This document shows, in pieces, positions 8,919 to 17,778 of a stretch of 64,000 nt of DNA; the stretch's first letter is position 1, and each line of letters opens with the position of its first letter. The DNA is from Alistipes dispar (GTDB lineage: Bacteria > Bacteroidota > Bacteroidia > Bacteroidales > Rikenellaceae), in the NCBI RefSeq assembly GCF_006542685.1, contig NZ_AP019736.1, positions 62,001 to 126,000 of the forward strand, in the 5' to 3' direction. Position numbers and translations under genes: made by a program. The notes beneath the pieces were generated by a model. That model searched no databases. It worked only from the letters and a program-made list of their open reading frames with translations, and was not told the DNA's origin.

Positions 8919-9731
8919 TTAATCCTCCACGTAAGGCCATTCAAGGTGGCAGCCGTTGCATACAGCCACGCCCTCGCCACTCAGAATGTCAATATCTGTG
9001 CCCCCGCATTCGGGGCATACCGGTGCCTTTTTCTTGTCCGTTCGTCGATTTGTCACTTCTTCCGTCAGAAGCAGCGGCACCCAGTATGCCGATGTTCCGA
9101 AATCCCGTATCCCGTTTTCATCCTGTATGGGTTCACAGCCCTTCGTCCCCATGTATTTCTGGGAGTCCGGCCAGCATGCGGCCCGGTAGCACTTCTCCCG
9201 CTCGGGAGATTTGCCGGTATGGCGGATATAGTCTTCCTCGGGCACGTAAAGCGCCCCGTTGTCCCCGCTTTCCCATGCCGGGTAACCGGTTCCTTCCTCC
9301 TCGAAAGGGGCGCTGTCCTCGGGAAATTCCACGAGCACATACAGTTTGTCATCCCATGCCAGGGAACACTCGCCGCAGTGGAACCGGCTTTCGTGAATAT
9401 CATAACGGATATTTTCCGAATTGCATTTCGGACAGATAATGTCTTTGATTTTTACTTTCGGGAAACCCAGGATTTCTCCGGCGATAATTTCCATGCTGAG
9501 CCAGAACAACTGTTCATGGTAATCGTTCGCCATCTTTTTCGCCAGGTTCTGCATGTCGTCATCGCTGATCCTTTTTACATCGAAACCTTTCCCTTCCAGG
9601 TCATCGCGGTGGACGGACGTGATGGGGAAATCCCCGGCGTTCAGCTCCCGGATAAATTGTTTTTCCTCTTCTGTCGGTTCAGGTAAGTTGTTGAAATATT
9701 CCCTGAGCCGTTGATAAAGTTCTCTTACCAT
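8919..9731 (-). CDS. Double zinc-ribbon hypothetical protein, 270 aa
   Basis: Two separate zinc ribbons are visible: CPKC...CGEC around residues 100-122 and CPEC...CNGC near the C-terminus (about 239-261). The N-terminal 90 residues are helical and acidic. Such ribbons suggest binding to RNA, DNA or RNA polymerase, but no family is recognised. Its neighbour at 8145 also has a ribbon. Confidence 0.7.
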   Translation of the reverse strand: MVRELYQRLREYFNNLPEPTEEEKQFIRELNAGDFPITSVHRDDLEGKGFDVKRISDDDMQNLAKKMANDYHEQLFWLSMEIIAGEILGFPKVKIKDIICPKCNSENIRYDIHESRFHCGECSLAWDDKLYVLVEFPEDSAPFEEEGTGYPAWESGDNGALYVPEEDYIRHTGKSPEREKCYRAACWPDSQKYMGTKGCEPIQDENGIRDFGTSAYWVPLLLTEEVTNRRTDKKKAPVCPECGGTDIDILSGEGVAVCNGCHLEWPYVED

Positions 9732-9758
9732 AATTATGTTCCTGTTTTTAATCTAATA

Positions 9759-9968
9759 TCAACCAGTCGAGGACCAGTAGTTCCGGTCCATGATTTTTTC
9801 AAGTTCGAGGTCGGAACGTTCTTTCCAGAGGTCGAAGTCGTCAAGTAGCTCCGTTCCGTCCTCTAGAGAAAGTACCGTATCCTCATTGTCCGACAGATAG
9901 TCTTGTATGTCATATCCGGACGGATTACGGTTTTCCCGGATGATTTCTTCCGCTGTTTCCTTGTCCAT
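9759..9968 (-). CDS. Small acidic hypothetical protein, 69 aa
   Basis: A highly acidic protein (MDKETAEEII..., 'SLEDGTELLDDF'), with tight spacing to both neighbours. Strongly negative small proteins of phages sometimes mimic DNA, but nothing here proves that. No domain recognised. Confidence 0.58.
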   Translation of the reverse strand: MDKETAEEIIRENRNPSGYDIQDYLSDNEDTVLSLEDGTELLDDFDLWKERSDLELEKIMDRNYWSSTG

Positions 9969-9982
9969 TCGGCTGCCATTTT

Positions 9983-10519
9983 TCAGTTCGCCGGTATTGT
10001 GACCGGATTCATTTGTTTAGTCTTTTCCCTGTAAAACCTGTCGATGGCAAGGAAGTAGTCCTCCGCATCCCAATCAGTGCCCGCATGTCCGGTCTCGAAT
10101 TCCTCCGCCCACCGGATGATCTCGGCATTGACGGCACGGGAATCCATATCTTCCCATAGATTGTCCGCTCCGGCATTGTAGGCAAGGTCCACGACTGCCT
10201 CCTGCAACTTGTTGTAGCCGTTACACTCCCTGCCGTTGGAACGCAGCCATAAGTCCACGTCGACGGCATCCTCTTCCGTTGTCCCGTTGTGCAGGCACAG
10301 GCACTGCCCGTTGCCGTTATGGCATACGAGGACCGGCCGTTTGGTGTCGGGGCATATCCGCACCAGCAGTTCATTGGGGGCAAGTGTTTCCGTATCACGC
10401 CCCTTGAGCATCGTAGGAAGTGCCTGGCTGACCAGGCTCAGGATTTCCTGCTCCTCCTTTGTCCCGGACGGCTTGGAAGCCAACAGGTTCTGTATGCTTT
10501 TAAGAAGATTGTAGATCAT
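9983..10519 (-). CDS. Hypothetical protein, 178 aa
   Basis: It has a helical N-terminus (residues 1-45), a short beta region with four scattered cysteines, and an acidic C-terminal helical region ending 'FYREKTKQMNPVTIPAN'. No recognised domain. It is 3 nt from the upstream zinc-binding protein. Confidence 0.65.
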   Translation of the reverse strand: MIYNLLKSIQNLLASKPSGTKEEQEILSLVSQALPTMLKGRDTETLAPNELLVRICPDTKRPVLVCHNGNGQCLCLHNGTTEEDAVDVDLWLRSNGRECNGYNKLQEAVVDLAYNAGADNLWEDMDSRAVNAEIIRWAEEFETGHAGTDWDAEDYFLAIDRFYREKTKQMNPVTIPAN

Positions 10520-10521
10520 AG

Positions 10522-11544
10522 TCAGCAGTTGTTATGTTCTTTCCAGATTTTACGTTTCTCGTCGTAGCCCTTGTTTTCCCACCATTCATTGCAGGTTTCG
10601 GCAAACCCCTGACGGTTGTCTCCGGCCGGACACTTGTCCTGACGGCAACCCGTGATCTGTTCCATTTGATTTGCGTCCAACGAGTCCCACCATTCCTGCA
10701 TGCGCTCCTTGAACTCTTTTAAAGTACAGAATGGCTGATGGTCCTCGCATTCGTCGCACCAGTTGTCATAGCGGTCGATACCCGTGGTACCGATGAATGT
10801 ACGGGCATTAGGATCCACCCATGCCTGGGTCTGTATATTGTCTGAACCGCACTCCTCGCATACGACAATCTCGTTGTCATTGACATCAGCGGAGATAAAC
10901 CCGTGCTCTTCCAGCCAGTGGGCAATCTCAAGCAGTCCCTCGGTCTGTACCTGTCCGATGGGCTCATCGAAATCCTCGCCGGCTTCACCGTTGAGCGTGC
11001 AGAGCAGTTTGCCGTTCCCGTCGATGAAAAGTTCATAAACGGTCGCACTTTCATAACCGCCGTATCCGTAAAAAGCGGAATTGTGGACCACCACTATCGG
11101 GGAGGTTTCATACTCCGGTGATTCCGCCTCCCGGTAATGTACGCCGCGGTTGCGGTAGAACGTGCCGATGATGTTGTTCTCCTTCTCCACGGCATCGCGG
11201 ATTTTCTCCATAAGTGATTTTCTGATGGAGATGATACTGAGGTGCGCATAATCCTTACGGAGGCGTCTGTACACTTCCTGCTCGAAGTTGCCTCGAACAG
11301 AGTCGAAAGGGGATACGCCGACGTTCTCCCGGATGTATTTGTCCTCGTCGAAGTTGTAGCGCCGGCAGACAATGTCCTTGACGCGACGGAATTCCTCCCC
11401 GCCAAATTTGAGGATGCTGTTTTCGCCTAACGAAGTCGGAAAATAGCAGCAGGGCATGTGCGCTGTCATTTCACGGTAAAGTGCGTCATCGTCTTCCGGA
11501 AAGGCTCCGCCTGTTTCCGGCTTTGTGTTTTTTTCCTGTTCCAT
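10522..11544 (-). CDS. Zinc-binding hypothetical protein, 340 aa
   Basis: The C-terminal half has CEEC at about residue 229 and CDEC at about 262, giving a split zinc ribbon with a 30-residue insertion. The N-terminal half is mixed alpha/beta. It starts MEQEKNTKPE at 11544 and shares the operon with the other zinc-ribbon proteins. Function unknown. Confidence 0.68.
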   Translation of the reverse strand: MEQEKNTKPETGGAFPEDDDALYREMTAHMPCCYFPTSLGENSILKFGGEEFRRVKDIVCRRYNFDEDKYIRENVGVSPFDSVRGNFEQEVYRRLRKDYAHLSIISIRKSLMEKIRDAVEKENNIIGTFYRNRGVHYREAESPEYETSPIVVVHNSAFYGYGGYESATVYELFIDGNGKLLCTLNGEAGEDFDEPIGQVQTEGLLEIAHWLEEHGFISADVNDNEIVVCEECGSDNIQTQAWVDPNARTFIGTTGIDRYDNWCDECEDHQPFCTLKEFKERMQEWWDSLDANQMEQITGCRQDKCPAGDNRQGFAETCNEWWENKGYDEKRKIWKEHNNC

Positions 11545-11602
11545 GTCGCTTGTTTTTTATCTGTAGTTGACAAATTCCGGTTTGTCGCCCGTTGCGGGGC
11601 AG

Positions 11603-11812
11603 TCACCATATTCTTATGTCATAATCTTTGAAATAGTATTCCAACTCTTTTAATCCTTCCAAAGAGTGCAGCTTGTTCTTTCCGGTCACTTCGATGTCGA
11701 CGGATACTGCATTTTCATCTTTGATGTCTACTTTGGCATTGTCAAACACGCATCTTACATATTCTTCAATGCATGAGGCAGACAGGCCGTTTTTTACAAT
11801 ATTAAGTACCAT
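11603..11812 (-). CDS. Small hypothetical protein, 69 aa
   Basis: MVLNIVKNGLSA... with an alternating beta/alpha pattern and no cysteine pair. Its GC content is lower than that of the neighbours. It directly abuts the upstream gene (1 nt gap). No family recognised. Confidence 0.55.
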   Translation of the reverse strand: MVLNIVKNGLSASCIEEYVRCVFDNAKVDIKDENAVSVDIEVTGKNKLHSLEGLKELEYYFKDYDIRIW

Positions 11813-11813
11813 A

Positions 11814-12032
11814 TTATTTATTGTCCATTAAATGTTTGCCACGTCCATAAACCGGGCACCGCTTGCGGTATCTGCATTCGCCCCGGGCCGCGTCGGTATG
11901 CGCCCGGTGCCATTCATCCCAGCTCTTCACTCCATTGTCTGTAAGGAATATGATCAGTTGCATGCAGCAGAAACCGCGTTCCTCTCGTTTCCGGTCATGA
12001 AGGTTGGCCAGCCTGTTGTCCTTGAATCTCAT
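11814..12032 (-). CDS. Small basic hypothetical protein, 72 aa
   Basis: A basic protein with FCCMQ near residue 21 and a 'CRYRKRCPVY' segment near the end, which could bind metal or nucleic acid. It is 1 nt from the next gene and 11 nt from the previous one. Function unknown. Confidence 0.55.
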   Translation of the reverse strand: MRFKDNRLANLHDRKREERGFCCMQLIIFLTDNGVKSWDEWHRAHTDAARGECRYRKRCPVYGRGKHLMDNK

Positions 12033-12043
12033 TTGGAGGATTA

Positions 12044-12307
12044 TTACAAGGAAATTATTTCCACGATGGCACGGATCGTGTCATCCTCGAAATATCCCAG
12101 CGGGATTACCGCACAAGGAATACAGTCTTTTGAAAGCATGATATCAGGAATATACACGTTCTTTTCCGCATCAAAGATGACGGGCTTGCCCGCATCATCG
12201 GTCAGGTCCCATTTACCACCGTTGTGTTTCAGCTGCCCCATGACATAGCCGAGCATCTCGGATACTTCGGCATTTTCTTCTGGTTTAATCGTTTTACTTA
12301 TTTCCAT
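12044..12307 (-). CDS. Small hypothetical protein, 87 aa
   Basis: I use the ATG at 12307 (MEISKTIKPE), because upstream in-frame sequence overlaps the preceding gene. The protein is acidic and mixed alpha/beta, without a recognised motif. It is 8 nt after its upstream neighbour. Confidence 0.62.
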   Translation of the reverse strand: MEISKTIKPEENAEVSEMLGYVMGQLKHNGGKWDLTDDAGKPVIFDAEKNVYIPDIMLSKDCIPCAVIPLGYFEDDTIRAIVEIISL

Positions 12308-12315
12308 ATCAATAT

Positions 12316-13251
12316 TTATTGTTTTTTCGCTTTTAGCATTTGTTCTCTCATGACAAGCAGTATTGCCTCGATACCGCGGATGCTTTTCCCGTTCTCTTTC
12401 AGTTTGTAATAGTAGGCGTTCGCTTCGTTGTAGTCTTCCCGTGCCTTGCGCAACCTGCATTCCTTGGCGTCACGGACCTGTTCATGGGACAGGTCGTAAC
12501 CGATGAACTCGTCCATGAAACAGGAAACCGTACGCCCGAAGTAGTGGTCCGTGCGGGTTTCCACCGCAGTACGGATGATGTCGTCGCACCGCCTGCCGAG
12601 TGTCCGGAGCACGTCGCTGATATGCCGGTCATGGTACTCGTAACCGAAGAAACGGATATACCACTCGTGTTCCTGCCGGTTTGTCTTCCCCGCGTAATAC
12701 TCGTACCATCGGGCGTCGCACTTGGTGTGCCTCTGGGTAACTTTGAATATGGCGTACTCTTCACCAATCCATGTAAAACGTGAGAGTATCTCGCTCGCTT
12801 CTTCCTCATAGTAGCTATCCCGCCAATTCAATTCTTCGGTCTGGCTGAGCGGGAGGAATGACTGTTTGGTGATCCACTGCCCGAAACCTTTGCGTGTTAC
12901 ATGCGGAAGCCCTTTCACGACCTTGTCCCATGCCTTGTCGCATGCCTCGTCCAGTGAAGGGAAACTTTCGGGAAAGCGTTCCCTGTCCGTGCCGTCTCGC
13001 AACACCTCGTTCCAATCCTTGTTGCAGACAATGAGGGTGAGGTCCTCCCTCACATGGCAGTCGCGTTCGCAATAGCCGTAGGGAGCATCGCAGAGCGTGT
13101 ACCACTCCTTCGGTCCATAACCGTCGTCACGTCCCAGATAGCGTCTGGGCTTACCCTTCTCTGTCTGTACCTCCCACACTTCCGTGCAGTTTCCGCGGTC
13201 GATATGGTGCAGGCGTACCTTAATTTCCTTATAATCCCGTTTTTCTTCCAT
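12316..13251 (-). CDS. Hypothetical protein, 311 aa
   Basis: A W/Y/R-rich soluble protein. The front half has 'LCDAPYGYCERDC', a possible metal site; the C-terminal 60 residues are a charged helix (ECRLRKAREDYNEANAYYY...), probably a coiled coil. No family recognised. It is 3 nt from the next upstream gene and clearly co-transcribed. Confidence 0.66.
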   Translation of the reverse strand: MEEKRDYKEIKVRLHHIDRGNCTEVWEVQTEKGKPRRYLGRDDGYGPKEWYTLCDAPYGYCERDCHVREDLTLIVCNKDWNEVLRDGTDRERFPESFPSLDEACDKAWDKVVKGLPHVTRKGFGQWITKQSFLPLSQTEELNWRDSYYEEEASEILSRFTWIGEEYAIFKVTQRHTKCDARWYEYYAGKTNRQEHEWYIRFFGYEYHDRHISDVLRTLGRRCDDIIRTAVETRTDHYFGRTVSCFMDEFIGYDLSHEQVRDAKECRLRKAREDYNEANAYYYKLKENGKSIRGIEAILLVMREQMLKAKKQ

Positions 13252-13254
13252 ACT

Positions 13255-13470
13255 TCATTTATTTTTAGGGTGGCCTGTCTTTTTCTTTTCGAGAATCCGG
13301 TAGATTTCTTCAAGGTCATGCTCATTGTCTATCGGTTGCCCGTATTCCGTATCCACGATGACCACCCCGGCGTTGGCGAGGTGGCATTCCGCTACTTTTT
13401 TGTCATAACCGCTCCATTCGGGATCAATTTCTGTTACCGTATTGAATTCAAGTCCGTATGATGTCTTCAT
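13255..13470 (-). CDS. Small hypothetical protein, 71 aa
   Basis: MKTSYGLEFNTVTEI..., a single beta-rich module with a basic tail (EKKKTGHPKNK). Co-directional and tightly spaced. No recognised family. Confidence 0.58.
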   Translation of the reverse strand: MKTSYGLEFNTVTEIDPEWSGYDKKVAECHLANAGVVIVDTEYGQPIDNEHDLEEIYRILEKKKTGHPKNK

Positions 13471-13503
13471 TGTATTTCCAGTTATTATGCGTATTTTTCT
13501 ATT

Positions 13504-14088
13504 TTATGCTGCCGTTTTGTTCAGCCCGTCGATGATATGCCTGCATTCGGCTTCCAGTTCTTCCAGACAGTCCGTACCGTAGAATCCCCAACAACTGTCC
13601 AGTTCATTGTCATCGTCACTTTCCGGTGTTATGCAGTATCCGAAGACCTCTCCGGCGTAGTAGTTGTCAAGGGTCCTGATTTCCTCTTGCAGGTATCCCT
13701 CGATCCGCTTCCTGCGCTCCGCGGTGATGTTCTTCCACCCGTATTCCCGGCGTACCTTGTCCAGCGGCACGGCGATGATGCCGAAGAATCCGGAGTCCCA
13801 CGGACAACTGAACGGTGATGTGGATACCGTAATGCCGCCATGGTCGTAGAGATAGACCGGCAGGGCGATATATTCCTTCAGGAACGATTCCCGGAAATTT
13901 CCGATATGCCCTTCAAAAAACTTGTCGATATCGAAGTGGTCATCGAACTCCTTCTCCGGGCGGTAGCGACGGTGTGCCGTATAAAGTGTACCGAGATTGT
14001 CATACGCTTCACGCGGGCTTCGGGCGTCATCATTATAGTAGATGTTGATGTGATACCCGTTATATTCGATTTGTTTATACAGGTTCAT
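13504..14088 (-). CDS. Hypothetical acidic protein, 194 aa
   Basis: It starts MNLYKQIEYNGYHI at 14088, overlapping the upstream gene by 14 nt. It is acidic, rich in aromatic residues, with paired cysteines near the end. It resembles, in general layout, small Bacteroides mobile-element proteins of unknown function; no catalytic motif seen. Confidence 0.65.
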   Translation of the reverse strand: MNLYKQIEYNGYHINIYYNDDARSPREAYDNLGTLYTAHRRYRPEKEFDDHFDIDKFFEGHIGNFRESFLKEYIALPVYLYDHGGITVSTSPFSCPWDSGFFGIIAVPLDKVRREYGWKNITAERRKRIEGYLQEEIRTLDNYYAGEVFGYCITPESDDDNELDSCWGFYGTDCLEELEAECRHIIDGLNKTAA

Positions 14089-14593
14089 CCGTTTGGGTAT
14101 TTAATTCCGTTATTTGTTCGTTTACTTTGTCCACCAGTGTGTCCACACTCTCCACGGGAGCGCTGACATTGTTCATGCCGTTGATTTCACCGAGCGTACC
14201 CGGAGCGAAGCGGTGTGTGACTTCCCCGGTGTCATAACTGAGGACACCGCCGTCGAATGTGAAAGTCAGGCCGACGGTCTCATTGTTCCGGGTCTTCCCG
14301 TAAACGGAACATGCCGCTCTCAGCCCATGGGTGTGCAGGTTTTCGGCATCCCATGTCACTTCCGGGGTGAGGCGTGCCACTTCCAGCATGAGGGGAGCCA
14401 CGATTTCCTTCGTCCACCATGGCCTTTCGATACGGTTCTGTTGCTCTGACAGCCGCATGATCCGCTTTTCGTGCCAGGCGATTTTCCGGCGGGCCGCGTC
14501 AATCTTTCCTTGCAGTCCATCCTGCTGCTTCCTGTACCTGTCTATCTTGTGCAAATAGTCCGAGATGCATTTTCTTACTATGTCCGTTTCCAT
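14075..14593 (-). CDS. Coiled-coil hypothetical protein, 172 aa
   Basis: I chose the ATG at 14593 (METDIVRKCI) over a TTG at 14620, because the ATG lies right beside the upstream gene's stop (14595). The first 60 residues are a charged heptad-like helix (HKIDRYRKQQDGLQGKIDAA), likely a coiled coil; the middle has beta strands and the last 25 residues are another helix. Function unknown. Confidence 0.65.
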   Translation of the reverse strand: METDIVRKCISDYLHKIDRYRKQQDGLQGKIDAARRKIAWHEKRIMRLSEQQNRIERPWWTKEIVAPLMLEVARLTPEVTWDAENLHTHGLRAACSVYGKTRNNETVGLTFTFDGGVLSYDTGEVTHRFAPGTLGEINGMNNVSAPVESVDTLVDKVNEQITELNTQTDEPV

Positions 14594-14594
14594 T

Positions 14595-15320
14595 TCAAGT
14601 CCTGTTACAGAGTTGTACAAATTGTTCCGTAATCTCGTCCCGCTCGAACTCGTCGCAGTTCAGGTCGAAGAATATGCCCGAAGCCGCGAGCATGTCACGG
14701 GCTTCCCCGTAGGTGATGTCGCGCCTGTGCCGGTATCTGTCCACCATGTCCCGATGTTCGGCTTCCGCCCGGTCGTGCAGCCTCTTTTTATACTGCCTGT
14801 ACCATGCGGGGAACTGTTCCCTGGAAACCATATGTTCCAGCTGCAAGTCCCGGTATCTGCCCGGCGCCAGCAGGATGTGGCTGTCAATGTAGGACTTCGC
14901 CTCGGCTATGATCCCCTCCCTGGTGAAGGGACGGTGGGAACGTGCCGTGAAATGCACCCATCCGTCATGCAGCGGGTGTTCGATTTCAATCTGCACACCC
15001 TGCCTCCTGACATGCACCACGATATAGGCGGTCTGGCCGGGGAACCTATCGTCCTTGAGGCTCACTTCCCGGCAGGACGGCGGGTCAACATGGATGTAGT
15101 GGTCCTGCCTTGCACCCCCGAGGAACCTTTCAAGCTGCCGCATCGACTGGCAGTAGATGAATGTCCCCACGCGGCACTGGCCGCGGCGGATGTCGCCGTA
15201 ATAGTACTTCCTTGCCCTTGCTCCGGTAATGCGGGACTCGTCCGATGCCTCGAAATAGCTCCGGTAGGTATCGTCCGTACGACAGAAGTCATATATTTCC
15301 TGAAAAGTCCTTGTTCTCAT
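14595..15320 (-). CDS. Hypothetical protein, 241 aa
   Basis: A basic, arginine- and tyrosine-rich protein (MRTRTFQEIYDFCR...). A central 'HIHVDPPSCREVSL' strand and several histidines could suggest a metal site, but no known catalytic signature is complete. It lies 13 nt downstream of the next upstream gene. No family recognised. Confidence 0.65.
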   Translation of the reverse strand: MRTRTFQEIYDFCRTDDTYRSYFEASDESRITGARARKYYYGDIRRGQCRVGTFIYCQSMRQLERFLGGARQDHYIHVDPPSCREVSLKDDRFPGQTAYIVVHVRRQGVQIEIEHPLHDGWVHFTARSHRPFTREGIIAEAKSYIDSHILLAPGRYRDLQLEHMVSREQFPAWYRQYKKRLHDRAEAEHRDMVDRYRHRRDITYGEARDMLAASGIFFDLNCDEFERDEITEQFVQLCNRT

Positions 15321-15333
15321 TTGTTACTTTTTT

Positions 15334-15621
15334 TTATGTATTGTCTTCTTCCGGCGGGGGAAATTCCCCCGTCCTGTAAAATATCTCTCCGAGACGGTCC
15401 GCCTGTTCCGCCAGGCCTCTCTTCCGGACAGCCGACACGGCATCGCGTGCGGCCTTCTCGTACATGCCCAGCAGTACCGCCTCGGGCAGGCGTTTCGTCC
15501 GCCACACCTCCTGTGCGGTGGCGAGCATCCCCACCTCGCAGCCCAGATGGGCGGCTGTGAGGATAATGACGGCATTGCCGATAAAGTTCGGTATGCGTTC
15601 TTCCTGTTGTTCTCCTTTCAT
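15334..15621 (-). CDS. Small helical hypothetical protein, 95 aa
   Basis: An alpha-helical, alanine/arginine-rich protein. Residues 12-32 (NAVIILTAAHLGCEVGMLA) are moderately hydrophobic but probably form a buried helix, since charged residues flank them closely. No recognised family. Confidence 0.6.
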   Translation of the reverse strand: MKGEQQEERIPNFIGNAVIILTAAHLGCEVGMLATAQEVWRTKRLPEAVLLGMYEKAARDAVSAVRKRGLAEQADRLGEIFYRTGEFPPPEEDNT

Positions 15622-15633
15622 TGTTCCGTGCCT

Positions 15634-15786
15634 TTAATCCGTTTCGAACTCGTCTTCATAGACCTCGATCTCCTTCCCGCTCTCGCAGATGCGTACCAGC
15701 CAGGTGTACTGGAACCGTTCCACCAGCTCTATGCGGCGATAGCCCTTGTAGGGCACTTTCAGCGTTGCAATGTCTCCCGGTTCCAT
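15634..15786 (-). CDS. Very small hypothetical protein, 50 aa
   Basis: An ATG at 15786 opens a 50-residue frame (MEPGDIATLKVPYKGYRRIE... ending EDEFETD) that fits exactly between its neighbours: 1 nt after the upstream stop and 12 nt before the next start. The strand pattern 'GDIATLKVPYKGY' resembles a small SH3-like barrel. Kept for its perfect operonic placement. Confidence 0.6.
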   Translation of the reverse strand: MEPGDIATLKVPYKGYRRIELVERFQYTWLVRICESGKEIEVYEDEFETD

Positions 15787-15787
15787 G

Positions 15788-15973
15788 TCAGGCGGGTATT
15801 TCAAACTGGACATGGAAATGGAACTCGCTTATCAGGCTGCGGATGTACGGAACTGATTTCGGGTCCTCCCCGTAAGGATAGAAGATGGTCCGGCAGCGTG
15901 TCAGGCACCGGATGCCCTGCCTCCGTAACCGGTGCAGCAGGTAGGCCCTGCGTCGTAGTTGTTTCCTGCTCAT
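15788..15973 (-). CDS. Small basic hypothetical protein, 61 aa
   Basis: A strongly basic protein (MSRKQLRRRAYLLHRLRRQG...), which would suit nucleic-acid binding. It abuts the 50-aa gene downstream. Upstream lies the non-coding stretch 15974-16172 that holds the orphan array-like unit. Confidence 0.55.
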   Translation of the reverse strand: MSRKQLRRRAYLLHRLRRQGIRCLTRCRTIFYPYGEDPKSVPYIRSLISEFHFHVQFEIPA

Positions 15974-16025
15974 GATATAAAAGTTTTAGTTATGGATTAG
16001 AATAGAGGTGTGATTGCCTCCGCGG

Positions 16026-16116
16026 GGCATTTCTTTATCGTTTTCGATGCGGACACTTCGGGAAGGATGCTCATCTTGTGTTCACAGAGATGAGCATCGT
16101 GTACCGAAGTGAATGC
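16026..16116 (-). ncRNA. Orphan copy of the RT-array unit (candidate structured RNA)
   Basis: This stretch repeats the layout of the units at 17,779-18,600. The head GGCATTTCTTTATCGTTTTC then GATG (16026-16049) aligns with the array head GGCACATGGCTTTACGTTTCCGATG. Next comes a two-step hairpin: 16054-16061 with 16104-16111, and 16066-16075 with 16089-16098, all perfectly paired. The tail GTGAATGC matches the array tail TTGAATGC. A 63-codon reading frame (16188-15997) overlaps it, but the nested perfect inverted repeats and the match to the array favour RNA. Strand is assumed from the RT. Confidence 0.5.
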
Positions 16117-16172
16117 TGATTTTATCGGCCCCTCACACCGTGCCGCCTGCCATGCGGTCAGAAAAAGGTCTG

Positions 16173-17264
16173 CTATTTTTTGCGCCACTCCGCCATCTTC
16201 TTCCTGATGTCGATATCGTTGTCCGCCAGCATCTTTTTCAGGACTGCCAGCAACCGCCAGCCCTCGCCGTCCTTGTACTCTTCCGCCTTGGCCGACAGGA
16301 AAGCCAGCGACTGGTACTTGTCCAGACGTCTTCTCCGGTCATTGACAGCCGTGCAACCGTGGAAACGGATCAGGTTCTGCATGGTGAAGAATGCGCCGGC
16401 ACCCTTGTAGGCATTTACCCATTCCTTGCACTGGGGCGTGTCGTAGGGCATCCTGACACGCAGTTTGTTGAACTTTCTTGTGGCGGCGTGCAACCGGACG
16501 GCGTCCTTCGCGCTGCGGATGCCGTGTACGGCCGTTTGCAGCGGGTGGTAAACCTTGGTTTCCAGGTCCTCCACGAAAATGTCACGGCTGCCGACACGCT
16601 TGTAGGGAATGCCCTTGCATTTCTTGACCTTCTGGGAGGCGATGTGTTCCTTGAGGCGTTTCACGTAATTTTCAGCCATCGCCGCAATAACCCCGGCATT
16701 GAACCAGCGGTTACGGTCGGCGAAGTTCTCCGGATCGTGCCCCTCCATCCTCATCTGGGCATGCAGCTCGTCCAGCACCATCTTCCACTGGTACTCGTAG
16801 CCCAGACGGTGGATCATTTCCGTCACGCCCACCGGCTTGCCGGAACGGTAGTCCGTGCAGGTCATCATATGGAACATCTGCGCCATGACCCAGCGACGGA
16901 ACAGGCGGCGGTTCGGGACATCGCCCTGGCCGGTGATTTGTCTGAAAATCGGATCGTCATCATCCAGCATGGTCAGCAGCCCGTCCTTGTTGGAGGCGAC
17001 GCACTCGCCGCCGTTGGCACCCTGCATGGCGAAGAGATGGCTCACATCCACGCCGGCCGCACGGAGCGCCTCGATACGTTCTTTCGCCGTCCTGGGCACT
17101 TTTGTCTTCCCGGAGGACGGCGCATCCTGCCCGGCCACTGCCGGGTATACGGTTCCCAGACCGGAGTCTTTTCCGACAACGGTCGCCACTACTGTCTTTT
17201 CCTTGTCCGCGATGGCGAACTCTGTCCCGCAGCCGGGACACAAGATTTTTGTCTTTGGTTTCAT
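16173..17264 (-). CDS. Hypothetical protein with N-terminal zinc knuckle, 363 aa
   Basis: It starts MKPKTKILCPGCGTEF, a single CPGC knuckle. The rest is basic and helical: a low-complexity linker (residues 25-60), then 'RLFRRWVMAQMFHMM', 'EHIASQKVKKCKGIPYKR' and a C-terminal 'NDRRRRLDKYQSLAFLSAKAEEY' region. A basic helical body suits RNA or DNA binding. It lies between the orphan unit and the RT array and is transcribed with the RT, so it is a candidate partner, although no family is recognised. Confidence 0.68.
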   Translation of the reverse strand: MKPKTKILCPGCGTEFAIADKEKTVVATVVGKDSGLGTVYPAVAGQDAPSSGKTKVPRTAKERIEALRAAGVDVSHLFAMQGANGGECVASNKDGLLTMLDDDDPIFRQITGQGDVPNRRLFRRWVMAQMFHMMTCTDYRSGKPVGVTEMIHRLGYEYQWKMVLDELHAQMRMEGHDPENFADRNRWFNAGVIAAMAENYVKRLKEHIASQKVKKCKGIPYKRVGSRDIFVEDLETKVYHPLQTAVHGIRSAKDAVRLHAATRKFNKLRVRMPYDTPQCKEWVNAYKGAGAFFTMQNLIRFHGCTAVNDRRRRLDKYQSLAFLSAKAEEYKDGEGWRLLAVLKKMLADNDIDIRKKMAEWRKK

Positions 17265-17276
17265 ACTGATTGTTAT

Positions 17277-17738
17277 TTAATGATTGTTGTCCGGTTCCAC
17301 CCATTCCCGGAGTATCACCAGGTCCCTGTCAGTCCTGCTCTGCCAGAACCAGTGTCCCATCGTCTCGGGATTCCACCTGAAACCTCCCAGTATTTGGCAC
17401 AGGAGGTACAGTTCCAGCTCGGCTTGCGCCTTGTCCCGGCGTTCACCGTAGAGCATGTCCCCGTCATCGAGGTCTTTCTCCTGCAATGCCTTGAAATACC
17501 GGCGTGGCCTGCTTTCGCTGCGCTCCGAGGGCACGGAGTGTTTGTAACGGCGGTACAGTTCCTCCATTTTCGCGAAGAACTCGTTCTCCGTCGAGGGAGG
17601 GATTCCCAATTCCCTGTCGCACTTGCCATCCCGTATGATGTATGTACCGTTGATTTTCAGGCTCCGCCGGCGGAAGTCTATCTTGAATTTCGCACCGTTA
17701 TCGACTGCCCGGACGGTTTCTTGGTATATGGTGTTCAT
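17277..17738 (-). CDS. Hypothetical protein, 153 aa, first gene after the RT array
   Basis: Starts MNTIYQETVRAVDNG at 17738, 41 nt beyond the last array unit. It is a basic, mixed alpha/beta protein with a W-rich C-terminus (FRWNPETMGHWFWQSR). No family recognised. It is the first coding sequence after the non-coding array on the RT strand and is 12 nt from the 363-aa gene, so the two genes and the RT may be one transcript with the array in the middle. Confidence 0.65.
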   Translation of the reverse strand: MNTIYQETVRAVDNGAKFKIDFRRRSLKINGTYIIRDGKCDRELGIPPSTENEFFAKMEELYRRYKHSVPSERSESRPRRYFKALQEKDLDDGDMLYGERRDKAQAELELYLLCQILGGFRWNPETMGHWFWQSRTDRDLVILREWVEPDNNH

Positions 17739-17778
17739 ATTCTATTTATGATTTCAAATTATTTGCATTCAAATCGAT

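Noticed and set aside
15997..16188. 63-aa protein in the gap before the orphan unit
   Set aside because: Contains nested perfect inverted repeats and matches the array layout; no recognisable protein features. Kept as RNA, with doubt.
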